A stretch of 64,000 nucleotides of DNA from Saprospiraceae bacterium (lineage in GTDB: Bacteria; Bacteroidota; Bacteroidia; Chitinophagales; Saprospiraceae), in the NCBI GenBank assembly GCA_016715965.1, contig JADJXG010000001.1:1493501-1557500 (forward strand). The letters run 5' to 3'. A program made the translations under genes and the position numbers. This document shows positions 1-8,821 of this stretch, piece after piece. The notes under the pieces are model-generated. The model was given only the letters and a program-made list of their open reading frames with translations, was not told the origin of the DNA and ran no database searches. The number at the start of each line of letters is the position of its first letter. Position 1 is the first letter of the stretch.

Positions 1-392
1 GCATCACCTTTTAAACCGCTTAGATAAATGGGGGATTTCATTAGATGAATTGAAAAAACATAACATCTCCCTTTCCGCAAGGGTGCGGATAAATGTTGAG
101 ATACCCTTTCATAGGTGTCGTTTTCCCGGGCGACCATCCCTAGGTATGTCTGTCCGTGATAGGCATCTTTGGTTACACCAAATAATGGTTCAGCCGGGGG
201 AGGTGCTGGCTGGACATCCGGAGGAGATTCTGTTTTAAATCCACAGTCGATCCATCCATCCGGGGTACTACAACATCTGGGGGACCCTTCAAAAGATCCA
301 TTGATTAGGTAAATGGTGGTTGTATCTCTCTGAGCCAACACAAAAAGCTGAGCTAGTAATAGACCCGATATCACCAATAATAACTTTCTCAA
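1..392 (-). CDS. Secreted/envelope protein, N-terminal fragment (runs off the left edge)
   Basis: The minus strand is open from a TTG start at 392 to the window edge, after an in-frame stop at 422-420. The product begins with a hydrophobic signal peptide (about residues 3-21, ending near LAQR). A cysteine-rich segment follows with NGSFEGSPRCC and DGWIDCGF, and then HGQTYLGMV. I know this N-terminal module from Bacteroidota envelope proteins that often carry an OmpA-like domain further on, but that part lies outside the window. The signal peptide and open frame are seen; the family assignment is from memory and moderate. TTG as start is inferred because no ATG lies between the upstream stop and the signal peptide. 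Confidence 0.6.
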   Translation of the reverse strand, partial: MRKLLLVISGLLLAQLFVLAQRDTTTIYLINGSFEGSPRCCSTPDGWIDCGFKTESPPDVQPAPPPAEPLFGVTKDAYHGQTYLGMVARENDTYERVSQHLSAPLRKGRCYVFSIHLMKSPIYLSGLKGD

Positions 393-521
393 AAACCTAA
401 GAGTTTGTAAAAACAGCTTCTAAACGTAAAGATCGTTTTTTTTGTTGGTTAAAGCAGACTTAAATCCCTGCCAATAAATACATAATACTTTACAACAGAT
501 CAGCGGATTAATCTGTTCTGC

Positions 522-986
522 ATGGCTATGAAAATATTAATGGTTTGTCTTGGAAATATCTGTAGGTCTCCAATGGCACATGGGTTGATGGAAGAGGAAA
601 TCAATCGCTTGGGACTGGACTGGTTGGTCGATTCTGCAGGAACCAATGGTTATCATGATGGAGAAGCTCCTGATCCAAGAGCCATCAAAACCATGAAGGA
701 CAAAGGGTTTGATATTTCAGCCCAAATTTCTAGAAAGATTCAAGCGAATGATTTGGAGCAATTTGATTTGATCGTGTGTATGGATTCTTCGATCCAGCGT
801 CAAATTTTGAATACTTTCAAGGGACATCCAAATTTAAGCAGAGTTAGGAGAATCATGGAGTTTGCCAAAGATCAGGAACATTTAGAAGTAAAAGATCCGT
901 ATTATGACAATGGCTTTGAAGAAGCATACCAAAGAATTAGAATGGGTGTGGGCGGAATCATCCACAGTTATTGTAAACAAAACTGA
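522..986 (+). CDS. Low-molecular-weight protein-tyrosine-phosphatase
   Basis: This 154-residue cytoplasmic phosphatase has the full family signature. The P-loop CLGNICRSP lies at residues 9-17, with nucleophile Cys9 and Arg15, and the general-acid loop DPYY is at 125-128. Length is normal for the family. Such enzymes remove phosphate from protein tyrosines, and in bacteria often act with tyrosine kinases that control capsule or exopolysaccharide; no kinase is visible here, so the substrate is unknown. It stands alone in front of the ferritin gene, with 48 bases between its stop and the likely ferritin start. A second ATG two codons in would give nearly the same protein. Confidence 0.93.
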   Translation: MAMKILMVCLGNICRSPMAHGLMEEEINRLGLDWLVDSAGTNGYHDGEAPDPRAIKTMKDKGFDISAQISRKIQANDLEQFDLIVCMDSSIQRQILNTFKGHPNLSRVRRIMEFAKDQEHLEVKDPYYDNGFEEAYQRIRMGVGGIIHSYCKQN

Positions 987-1034
987 TTTACAAGCTGTTT
1001 TATGGTTCTTTATACGATCCATAAGCAGCTGATT

Positions 1035-1559
1035 ATGTTAAACAAAGATTTGGAAAGAGCCCTCAATGAGCAAATTTTAAAGGAAGCAGAAGCCAGTTTT
1101 TCCTATTTGAGTATGGCTGTATGGTGCGATCACAAAGGATTGGAAGGAAGTGCCCGTTTTTTTTACCGACAAGCCAACGAAGAAAGATTGCACATGATGA
1201 AGCTCATCAGCTATATGCTTGAAATGGACACCCATCCAATGGTTCCATCCATTCAAGTATCTACCAACGATTTTCCATCCGTGCAGTCGATTTTCGAAAG
1301 AACCCTTGCCCAGGAGCAATCTGTCACCCAATCCATTCATAACATCATTACCCTCGCCAATAAAGACAACGATTATGCCACCCAAAATTTTCTCCAATGG
1401 TATGTGGCTGAACAAAGGGAGGAAGAGTCTATGATCCGAAAAATTCTGGATAAGATAAACTTGATTGGAGAAGGACCGATGACCTTGTATTACATCGACA
1501 AGGAAATGGAGAGAATTAATCAGGAAATCGTGGCTCAAGAGGGGGAAACTCCCGCCTAA
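1035..1559 (+). CDS. Non-haem ferritin
   Basis: A 174-residue iron-storage ferritin of the bacterial FtnA type. It oxidises Fe(II) at a di-iron ferroxidase site and stores the mineral in a 24-subunit shell. Candidate ferroxidase ligands sit where expected: Glu17 and Tyr24 in helix A, Glu50 and His53 (ANEERLHMM) in helix B, Glu94 in helix C, and a Gln/Glu cluster in AEQREEE. I chose the ATG at 1035 because family members begin MLNKxLExALNxQ; an upstream in-frame ATG at 1002 would add eleven atypical residues. It follows the phosphatase gene on the same strand, possibly co-transcribed. Confidence 0.93.
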   Translation: MLNKDLERALNEQILKEAEASFSYLSMAVWCDHKGLEGSARFFYRQANEERLHMMKLISYMLEMDTHPMVPSIQVSTNDFPSVQSIFERTLAQEQSVTQSIHNIITLANKDNDYATQNFLQWYVAEQREEESMIRKILDKINLIGEGPMTLYYIDKEMERINQEIVAQEGETPA

Positions 1560-1569
1560 ATCCTCCGAT

Positions 1570-1600
1570 TTAGTTCATAAAGTTTTAGTATTTAATTTTG
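1570..1600 (+). promoter_or_regulatory. Possible Bacteroidota-type promoter
   Basis: A TAATTTTG box at 1593-1600 matches the TAnnTTTG -7 consensus. About 19 bases upstream is only a weak TTAG in place of TTTG. It would drive the secreted protein gene at 1762 with a leader of about 150 bases. The fit is partial in AT-rich DNA. Confidence 0.3.
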
Positions 1601-1761
1601 TATTATTTTAAATATCAAAGTTTTATATTGAGAATAAGCCATAATTGGCCTATTTTCAATATTTAATATTGAAAACTATTTTAATGAGGTGTTTCCGAAT
1701 GCACCGCATTTTGTGGATTGGGATTTTCCTTGTATTTTTAGCCTCTCAAAATACAATACAA

Positions 1762-2235
1762 ATGATCAAGAATCTATTTTTTACCATCTCTGTCAGCCTA
1801 ATGTCATTGTTGGCCCAGGGACAAAAACTGGCCCCACAAGTTGTTGCCAATGCAGGGGCCGTGCAAAAAGCGGGCAATTTTTCCATTGAATGGACTTTGG
1901 GAGAAATGGCTACTGAATCCTTTTCCAGCGGCAATTCCAAACTCACTCAGGGTTTTCACCAGGGTAATTTGCTGATTAGTTCTGTGGGTGATCTTGAACT
2001 GGAGGGTATTAAAGTGTACCCCAATCCTGTCAGTGAGCAATTGGTGGTTGAGAATAATTCAGGGAAAGAAGTCCGTTTTGAATTGATCGATATGAATGGT
2101 CGGTTGATTTCCACAAAACAAATGGCACATGGGATCCATCAGGCAGAGACATCCAATATGATTCCCGGCACTTATCTGATTCAAATTACTTCCGGAAAAC
2201 AAAAATCTGTACATCAAATTCAAAAAATAAAATAA
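1762..2235 (+). CDS. Small T9SS type A sorting domain protein
   Basis: A 157-residue secreted protein. It has a signal peptide (about residues 1-20, ending LLAQGQ), a short region with SIEWTLGEMA and LTQGFHQGNL, then a T9SS C-terminal sorting domain from about residue 80 (KVYPNPVSEQL, ELIDMNGR, PGTYLIQI). The GE...LTQGFHQ segment is common in short Bacteroidota surface proteins that are almost all sorting domain. I chose the ATG at 1762 because it starts a clean signal peptide; the frame is open further upstream to 1645. It is followed after 24 bases by another exported protein, so the two may form an operon. Molecular function is unknown. Confidence 0.8.
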   Translation: MIKNLFFTISVSLMSLLAQGQKLAPQVVANAGAVQKAGNFSIEWTLGEMATESFSSGNSKLTQGFHQGNLLISSVGDLELEGIKVYPNPVSEQLVVENNSGKEVRFELIDMNGRLISTKQMAHGIHQAETSNMIPGTYLIQITSGKQKSVHQIQKIK

Positions 2236-2259
2236 GTCAATTTCAAAAAAAATTAGATC

Positions 2260-3858
2260 ATGAAAAGTAGTTTAATTATCACATTTCTTTTCTCCATCAT
2301 GGGAAGTCTTTTGATGGCTCAATCTCCAGCTTTTAAATATCAGGCTGTTGCACGCAATGCCCAAAATGCTCCCTTGCTAAATCAGAATATTTCCCTGCGA
2401 TTGTCCATTCTGAATACAGGTGGATCAACGGTTTATTCTGAAGTCCATGCAGCAACTACCTCAGAACTCGGGATCGTTTCTGTCAATGTTTGTCAGGGAG
2501 CGAATCCTGTTGGAAGCTGTGCCACCATTGATTGGAAAGCTGGCGGATTTCAATTAAAAGTAGAATTGGATCCTGCAGGAGGCAGCAATTATATCAACAT
2601 GGGGAATTCACCCATTTTGACCGTGCCTGTTGCTGCGTATGCCATGACTGCCGGATCTGTTGCCGGCGACAATGATGGGAACCCCACGAATGAGCTCCAA
2701 TCTCTGACATTCAATCCGAATAACAATAGTTTAGCCATTTCAATGGGAAATAGTGTGGATCTTACAGGATTAAAGAACGACGCTGATTTTGATCCGACCA
2801 ACGAAATTCAAACCATTAGTCTGGATACCACCAACAATGAAATTTTATTGAGCAGGGGCGGAGGAAGCATCCTATTGCCATCCAGCGGCAACAGTTTGTG
2901 GAAGAAAACAGGCAATGAGTTGTCCTACAATCACACCAACCTGATTTATCAAACTTTTAATCCTGCCAAGTACGAAGTTTCATTCAGCAATACTTCAAAA
3001 AAGAGTTTCAACAGTTTTACCAACAAGTGGGGAGAAGAATACACGACCTTGCCTACCAATTTAGGTAAAACAACTGCATACGGTTCAGAAATTATTGAAT
3101 ATCCTGTGACACTTAACAGACATTATTTAAGAATGAACAATGATACCATGTGGAGGACAAACTCTTATGGTTATTCATTTATCCCCGGTTCTTCTCCAGG
3201 AATTATCACCCAGGATGAAATATTCAGTCAGGCTGTCAATAACAACCAACCTGTCAGAGTGCTTTCTACCATGGCGGAAGGATCTGGTGGTATTGGTAAT
3301 TACCACGCTTTTATTGGAGGTGCAAGAGCGAGTACGCATGGCGCGCTCAATATTGGAGGAATTGGACTTACACCATTTATTGGTCTATACGCCAGAAACA
3401 ATCCCAACAGTATTGTAGCTGGTTTTTGGTTTAATGCCGGAGGTCAGGCGCAGATGGTTGCCCAAGTGAAAAATTTTGTGGAAGATCATCCCACAGATCC
3501 AAGCAAACAAATATGGTATGCCTGCGTCGAAGGACCAGAAGCAGCTGCTTATGAAAGAGGCTCTGCACTGTTGACCAATGGGGTGGCTGAAGTTAAGTTT
3601 AGTGAGCATTTTGGTCTGACAGTGAATCCATCTACGATAACCATCCAATTGACTCCGGGATCTGCGGATTCTGAAGGATTGGCAGTGGTTGAAAAAACGG
3701 CCACAGGATTTAAAGTAAAGGAATTGAGGAAAGGTACGGGAAGCTATTCTTTTGATTGGGAAATTAAAGGAGTCAGAAAAGGTTATGAAAATTTTGAAGT
3801 CATAAGGGATAAAATCAAAGTGTTGCCACACGATAAGATGGTGGTAGAAATAGATTAA
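2260..3858 (+). CDS. Large exported protein with FKYQAVARN-type N-terminus and tail-like C-terminus
   Basis: This 532-residue protein starts with a signal peptide ending SLLMAQS. The segment PAFKYQAVARNAQNAPL opens a beta-rich module (residues about 22-130) that recurs in many Bacteroidota exported proteins. The middle is low-complexity and Asn-rich (GNPTNELQSL, DPTNEIQTI), a repeat style seen in fibre-like proteins. The C-terminus has KQIWYACVEGPEAAAYERG followed by a beta-rich end, again a recurrent C-terminal module. I see no T9SS sorting domain. A structural or adhesive surface role is inference. A strong terminator follows directly. Confidence 0.7.
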   Translation: MKSSLIITFLFSIMGSLLMAQSPAFKYQAVARNAQNAPLLNQNISLRLSILNTGGSTVYSEVHAATTSELGIVSVNVCQGANPVGSCATIDWKAGGFQLKVELDPAGGSNYINMGNSPILTVPVAAYAMTAGSVAGDNDGNPTNELQSLTFNPNNNSLAISMGNSVDLTGLKNDADFDPTNEIQTISLDTTNNEILLSRGGGSILLPSSGNSLWKKTGNELSYNHTNLIYQTFNPAKYEVSFSNTSKKSFNSFTNKWGEEYTTLPTNLGKTTAYGSEIIEYPVTLNRHYLRMNNDTMWRTNSYGYSFIPGSSPGIITQDEIFSQAVNNNQPVRVLSTMAEGSGGIGNYHAFIGGARASTHGALNIGGIGLTPFIGLYARNNPNSIVAGFWFNAGGQAQMVAQVKNFVEDHPTDPSKQIWYACVEGPEAAAYERGSALLTNGVAEVKFSEHFGLTVNPSTITIQLTPGSADSEGLAVVEKTATGFKVKELRKGTGSYSFDWEIKGVRKGYENFEVIRDKIKVLPHDKMVVEID

Positions 3859-3883
3859 TCAATCAAAGAAATACCTAAATAAT

Positions 3884-3919
3884 ACCCGGTTGTCTGAATA
3901 AGGTAACCGGGTTTTTTTA
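3884..3919 (+). terminator. Rho-independent terminator
   Basis: Arms ACCCGGTT (3884-3891) and AACCGGGT (3905-3912) pair perfectly and are followed by a T run. It ends transcription of the exported-protein gene at 2260-3858. The convergent acetyltransferase gene ends only a few bases beyond. Confidence 0.88.
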
Positions 3920-3925
3920 TGCAAA

Positions 3926-5038
3926 TTATGTAAACCCGCAATCACCATCACCAGCCTGGATTTTATCCAGCCCTTTTTCTAATAGCGGTTTGAATGCATC
4001 CGGTGACAAAATTTCGCGGCTGGTTTTTTTGCGGAATATTTCTCCCCTCATTCGCGGGCTGAAAATTTCACAACTTTTCTCACCAAATATTTTTAATAAT
4101 TCGAGTTTATTTTGAATCATGTATTCTGAAATAAAATTACTGATGTCTGATGGATTGGCATTTTTACCGACAAGTAGGTAGGGAATGTTTAATGTAAAGT
4201 CTTTGACAAATAAAATCATATAAATGCTGTATTCTCCGGACGAATCTGTGGCACAATATTGTTCGAATTTGACCCGCCTCGCACAACTGGAAAAATAGTA
4301 TCTATCGTCACAGTTTTCATCCGAAACCTTCTCTTTGATCCAAGGATATTTTTGCATCCATTCAAATTCCAAAGATGTCCGATAGAAAGGATTCGATTTA
4401 TTTTGAACCCCGATCCATTCAGAAATTTTTGGAATGGCTCCATCCATTTGAATCAATTTCTTATGATCCTTGCCAGGTTTGAATCTTAATCGGAGCAATT
4501 GATTGATACTTTGGTCGATCTTATGGAGTATGGGTTTGATTTTATGTAAGATTTGATTTCTTCTGGGCAACCAATCTGCGATGGTGCTTCCATAGTAAAT
4601 TCTAATACCAGGAATAACAAGACTGGTATGAAATATTCCACTGCGCTTGTAAAAATTTTTTAATCCGGGCACAAATTCAGTGGCCATCAAATTACCTTTC
4701 CAAAATTCGTTTGCTTTTTCCAGCAATAATTTCGAAATTCCTTTACCTTGGTATTCTCTATGCACCCAGATGCAAGACAACCAACCAAATGAAGAATGCC
4801 TACTCCATACGCCATTGGAATCATAACCATACAATTCATCAGGCAAGATTCCCAAATATCCGATCAGTTGATCGTTCTCATGACAATGAATCATCACGAT
4901 AGAGTGTTCATCTGATCTTGGGTTGTGAAAATAGGACAGTGCCCTGTGTCTAGAAATGGAAATATTGCCCGCAGCTTTGAATTCAGGAGAATTGGTGTAG
5001 GACAACAATTCTAATTTGTTATACCATTTTAATTCCAC
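3926..5038 (-). CDS. GNAT-family N-acetyltransferase
   Basis: A 370-residue protein whose first 150 residues form a GNAT fold. IGYLGILP is the beta-4 region and VHREYQGKGISKLLLEKA is the acetyl-CoA-binding Q/RxxGxG/A motif. A long unassigned C-terminal half with scattered Cys residues follows. The GTG start at 5038 lies inside the last codons of the upstream deacetylase gene (10-base overlap), so the two are translationally coupled. The pairing with a polysaccharide deacetylase suggests glycan or cell-surface sugar modification, but the substrate cannot be read from the sequence. Confidence 0.8.
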   Translation of the reverse strand: MELKWYNKLELLSYTNSPEFKAAGNISISRHRALSYFHNPRSDEHSIVMIHCHENDQLIGYLGILPDELYGYDSNGVWSRHSSFGWLSCIWVHREYQGKGISKLLLEKANEFWKGNLMATEFVPGLKNFYKRSGIFHTSLVIPGIRIYYGSTIADWLPRRNQILHKIKPILHKIDQSINQLLRLRFKPGKDHKKLIQMDGAIPKISEWIGVQNKSNPFYRTSLEFEWMQKYPWIKEKVSDENCDDRYYFSSCARRVKFEQYCATDSSGEYSIYMILFVKDFTLNIPYLLVGKNANPSDISNFISEYMIQNKLELLKIFGEKSCEIFSPRMRGEIFRKKTSREILSPDAFKPLLEKGLDKIQAGDGDCGFT

Positions 5039-6060
5039 TTCTCTCGGTTGATGAAGTTTCTACCCATTGTTTTTAACAATGCATATTTGATATGTTGATA
5101 AGTAAGAACAGTTTTTGCATCCAATCCTGACGATTCCATGGGGATCCTTTGGTGTAGAAAAGCCATTTTTTCATCCCTTAAGCCCGCAGAACCAAAACAA
5201 TGGTCTAATTTACCAATTTCCATTATTTTTTGTAATGAAATTGTACCTATATTTTCATCGGTAAATGGAAAGGAGAACACTGATTTATCAGACTTGTATG
5301 GCTTAATAAAATCCATGCATTTTTCAGTTTGTGCTATTCGCTCGCTTACATCAATTTCAGAATAAAGAGGATGAGAATGACTGTGTCCACCGATTATAAA
5401 ACCCAGTTCGTACATTTTTTGAATTTGCTGAGAGCTAAGATAGGGCTTTTGGCTTAATAAAAATTCATCAAAATTCAAATCAAGGACTTTGGCCAATTGA
5501 TCCAAAAGTTGTTGTTCTTCCCATTTGATGGAAAACAATACCCGATGGATATCCTCGATATTCTTACACTTTAAAAGTTGTTTGGCCTGACTCCATTTTT
5601 GTTCCTGAACTTTCGTTTTTATCAATTCCTCCCATAGAAGGGAAATTTTAAATCGATAAAATAAATTCCGGTTGTCAACAAAGGCTGAGTTGACAAAAAA
5701 CATGGCTTGTAGATTTCTCTCCAGCAGGATAGGAACAACTGTTTCCAGACATTCTCTCAAACCATCGTCAAAGCTAAGTAAAAATCTATGGGTTAGATTT
5801 TGATCAAAGGTCCAACATTCGTCCAGTCTTATTGGATTAAAATGTTTCATCAAAAAATCCAAATCTTGTTTGAATTGTTCAACCGTCTTGACTTTGTATA
5901 AATGTTTGATATGGGGTAGGTCCCTGTTACTGACCGTGTGGTAAAAAGGCAATATCATTTTGTTTTTAGAGAAGCTTTTACACCAGCTAAAAGGAATCAT
6001 TTTTAATCCTTGCTTCAAATGTCGCATGCAAGTATATGTCCAATATCGTTGATTAAACAT
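5029..6060 (-). CDS. Polysaccharide deacetylase family protein (NodB-like)
   Basis: A 343-residue carbohydrate esterase 4-like protein. The segment MILPFYHTVSNRDLPHIKHLY opens the domain (first 20 residues quoted). The LLSFDDGLREC segment carries the metal/catalytic Asp-Asp motif, IIGGHSHSHPLYSE carries the two metal-binding histidines, and FSFPFTDENIG is the later conserved loop. These enzymes remove N-acetyl groups from chitin-like or peptidoglycan sugars, or act in polysaccharide assembly. There is no convincing signal peptide. The exact start is uncertain: the ATG at 6060 is used, but an ATG about 20 codons in (MIPFSW) is also plausible. It overlaps the GNAT gene downstream. Confidence 0.85.
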   Translation of the reverse strand: MFNQRYWTYTCMRHLKQGLKMIPFSWCKSFSKNKMILPFYHTVSNRDLPHIKHLYKVKTVEQFKQDLDFLMKHFNPIRLDECWTFDQNLTHRFLLSFDDGLRECLETVVPILLERNLQAMFFVNSAFVDNRNLFYRFKISLLWEELIKTKVQEQKWSQAKQLLKCKNIEDIHRVLFSIKWEEQQLLDQLAKVLDLNFDEFLLSQKPYLSSQQIQKMYELGFIIGGHSHSHPLYSEIDVSERIAQTEKCMDFIKPYKSDKSVFSFPFTDENIGTISLQKIMEIGKLDHCFGSAGLRDEKMAFLHQRIPMESSGLDAKTVLTYQHIKYALLKTMGRNFINREKWN

Positions 6061-6130
6061 GATTTATCAAAGAGCTGCTCTAAAACCTGAAATTTGATCC
6101 ACATCAAACACTGGATACTCTATATCAGTC

Positions 6131-7186
6131 TTAGAAGTTGCGGTTGTAGCTGATCAATAATTGTTGGATGAGATTGGTTCTCTTTCCGGTAAATGCCTTT
6201 ACTCCACCGGGTTCACTATTGTCTGTGATTAGATTGAGCTTATTGTCGTCATAAAAAATATCCGTTCTAAATTGAAGATTAAGGCCTTTGAAAATTTCAA
6301 TACCCAAAGAATTAAACCAGCTAAGGTCCACGTTTTTTGGTTTGTCCAGGTAATCTGAGAATAGAATGAGCTCAGAGCTGTAATTCAATCTTTTCAGAAA
6401 GGTTCCTCCATAACCGGCTCGTGCTACGGCACCAAGCCCATACCATAATTTTTCATATTCCGTCGTGCTGTTCTCTTTCAAGGCTGTGCCATGTACTCCC
6501 AGATTGGCTATGTTTTGATCACCAATGTAAATGGTTTTGAGCGCTGCCGGACTGAGAAACAGATACCACTTGGGATCCTTCTGGTATTTCATCCCAAGGG
6601 CAAATGAAATATTGACAGGCGAAAAAAGTTTTGAAAGCAAGGTGGTATTGTAGCTGCCTTCTTTGACTTCAGAGAGGTATATTTTTTTTGTCGCACTATC
6701 CATATGAGATCCTAAAAACTGTGTGATCAAAAACAAATCTGCAGAATAGGACCATGGCGACGCTTCTTTGATCTGATATCCGAAATTGGAAGATATGCTT
6801 AAAATATCCAGGGCTTTTTCAAAGGGTAATTTCTTATCTGAACCAGCAGATACCGTTCCTGATCCAATTCTCTGGGTGCTGAGATTTAGCATAAAATCAT
6901 TCTTCCAGTTCATTAGATTCTTCTTCAATTTGGCAGAGATTCCCAAGGCACCTCCTAGACCCAATCGGTTGGATCCTGCGCCTACATAAGGATTTATATT
7001 GACCAATTGACCCAGGTCTAAACCTATGGCAGATTTGTACTGCCATCCTTCGGAATCTCCCAATGTCGTGGCGCTTTCCATTTTCTTTTTTCTCTCTGCT
7101 TCCTGAGCAGCTCTATTTTCTTCGGTTTGGGAAAACAAGAGTACATTTGAAAATAAGAACAAAAAAAAGAACATCGATTTTTTCAT
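6131..7186 (-). CDS. DUF3078 domain outer-membrane-type protein
   Basis: A 351-residue exported protein with a signal peptide (MKKSMFFFLFLF...LLFSQ). A short charged segment is followed by GWQYKSAIGLDLGQLVNINPYVGAG, whose start marks the DUF3078 family known in Bacteroidota. The alternating pattern to the C-terminal SYNRNF, with a final Phe, fits an outer-membrane beta-barrel. The function of DUF3078 is unknown. It is transcribed away from the M28 peptidase gene and is 70 bases upstream of the deacetylase pair on the same strand. Confidence 0.82.
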   Translation of the reverse strand: MKKSMFFFLFLFSNVLLFSQTEENRAAQEAERKKKMESATTLGDSEGWQYKSAIGLDLGQLVNINPYVGAGSNRLGLGGALGISAKLKKNLMNWKNDFMLNLSTQRIGSGTVSAGSDKKLPFEKALDILSISSNFGYQIKEASPWSYSADLFLITQFLGSHMDSATKKIYLSEVKEGSYNTTLLSKLFSPVNISFALGMKYQKDPKWYLFLSPAALKTIYIGDQNIANLGVHGTALKENSTTEYEKLWYGLGAVARAGYGGTFLKRLNYSSELILFSDYLDKPKNVDLSWFNSLGIEIFKGLNLQFRTDIFYDDNKLNLITDNSEPGGVKAFTGKRTNLIQQLLISYNRNF

Positions 7187-7411
7187 AAGTTAAGATTTAA
7201 TTTTTTAAAATTTTTGTCGCTTGAGGATTTTATATCCACGAATGGTTTTGCATGAAGGGCAGTTTTGAAGCAAGGTTTTACAAAATCATAAGGGATTTGG
7301 ATCTAATTCAATCAAGCAGATCCTGATATAATTTTTAGCTTTGTCGCACCAACTCAGATTGACATTTCAATCCGAATAGCAAATATTACATTTTTTACAA
7401 TAAAGGACCTA

Positions 7412-8821
7412 ATGGACCGATCATTTTCATGTAAATTTACCATAGTTTTTATGGTTGGAAGCAGCTTATGTTTTCCTCCCTCTCTTCAATCTCAGGTGCA
7501 AAATACTGACAAGCAAGCTTTTGTTATCAAAAGTTTTTATGACGAAGCATTGTCCAAGCAGCATTCCTATCAATGGTTGCATTATCTTTCTGAAGAAATA
7601 GGGGGCCGGATAGCTGGTTCCCCCCAGAGTTTGGCTGCCATTGAATTTACACATCAAATACTGGATACTTTGGGGGCCGATACAGTTTGGAAACAGACCT
7701 GTGAAGTAAATTACTGGTATCGCGGCGATAAGGAAGTTGTCCGGTTGATTGGACATCCTAAGTATGGGGATCGCAACTTCAGGGCATTGGCTTTGGGAGG
7801 CTCTGGTGCTTCTCCGCAAGGAGGTCTCTCGGGAGAAATCATCGAATTTACAAGCCTGGATGAAGCCAGAACTGCGGGCAATAAGCTTAAGGACAAAATT
7901 GTCTATTTCTCCCGGCCCTTTGACAATAGGCAACTGAAAACTTTTCACGCGTATGGTGGTGCTGTTGACCAAAGGGCTTATGGCCCCAGCATTGCCTCCA
8001 AATTCGGAGCAAAGGCCTGCATTATTCGATCGATGACAGGAAGACTGGATACATTTCCGCATACGGGTGGTACCTTATGGGAAGAAGGAGTCAAGCCCAT
8101 TCCGGCCCTGGCGATTAGCACAGTGGATGCCGAATTTCTCAGTCAAGCCCATCTAAAAAGTCCTTGCAAGTTGTTTGTTGAAACCCAATGTGAAGATCGG
8201 GGTAAAAAAACATCTTACTCGGTGATTGCAGAGATCCGTGGTACAGAAAAACCAGATGAAATTATTTTGGTAGGTGGACATTTGGATTCATGGGATGTTG
8301 GAGGCGGAGCACATGATGATGGAGCGGGTTGTGTACAATCGATGGAAGTGTTTTCAATTTTTAAAAATTTGAAATACCGACCAAGAAGAACTTTAAGGTG
8401 TGTTTTATTTATGAATGAAGAAAATGGTTTGGCGGGTGGAAAAACCTATGCAGAAGTATCCAATAAAAATGGTGAATTTCATTTTGCTGCCATTGAAAGT
8501 GATGCGGGAGGCTTCACTCCCCATGGCTTTGGATTTGATGCAGACAGCTCCTTCATTAGAAAATACTCTTCTTATTTTGCAAAATGGGATGATATTCTAT
8601 CTCCCTATGGACTTAAATTGACCAAGGGTGGTGGTGGAGCAGACATTGGTCTCCTCAAAAGTCAAAAAGGAATCTTGTTTGGTTTAAACCCGGATTCCCA
8701 AAGATATTTTGATTATCACCATACCGAACAAGATCGGATACACGCGGTTCATCCCCGGGAATTGGCATTGGGCTCAGCAGCTATGGCGAGTCTGATTTAC
8801 CTACTGGATCAAATTCCATAA
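7412..8821 (+). CDS. Secreted M28 family zinc aminopeptidase
   Basis: A 469-residue metallopeptidase with an N-terminal hydrophobic signal. A PA-type insert lies at about residues 130-250. The M28 catalytic set is complete: GGHLDSWD (His290, Asp292), AHDDGAG (Asp302), MNEENGL (Glu336/337), ESDAGG (Asp364) and DYHHTEQD (His437). It should remove N-terminal residues from peptides in the periplasm or outside the cell using two zinc ions. Its stop codon directly abuts the mutY start, so it begins the mutY-ssb-gldE-gldD gene string, although its function is unrelated to theirs. Confidence 0.9.
   Translation: MDRSFSCKFTIVFMVGSSLCFPPSLQSQVQNTDKQAFVIKSFYDEALSKQHSYQWLHYLSEEIGGRIAGSPQSLAAIEFTHQILDTLGADTVWKQTCEVNYWYRGDKEVVRLIGHPKYGDRNFRALALGGSGASPQGGLSGEIIEFTSLDEARTAGNKLKDKIVYFSRPFDNRQLKTFHAYGGAVDQRAYGPSIASKFGAKACIIRSMTGRLDTFPHTGGTLWEEGVKPIPALAISTVDAEFLSQAHLKSPCKLFVETQCEDRGKKTSYSVIAEIRGTEKPDEIILVGGHLDSWDVGGGAHDDGAGCVQSMEVFSIFKNLKYRPRRTLRCVLFMNEENGLAGGKTYAEVSNKNGEFHFAAIESDAGGFTPHGFGFDADSSFIRKYSSYFAKWDDILSPYGLKLTKGGGGADIGLLKSQKGILFGLNPDSQRYFDYHHTEQDRIHAVHPRELALGSAAMASLIYLLDQIP

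Noticed and set aside
1077..1538. Long minus-strand frame opposite the ferritin gene
   Set aside because: It is antisense to a well-supported ferritin, with no family motif.
3385..3831. Minus-strand frame opposite the large exported protein
   Set aside because: It mirrors the coding strand of a supported gene and shows no domain.
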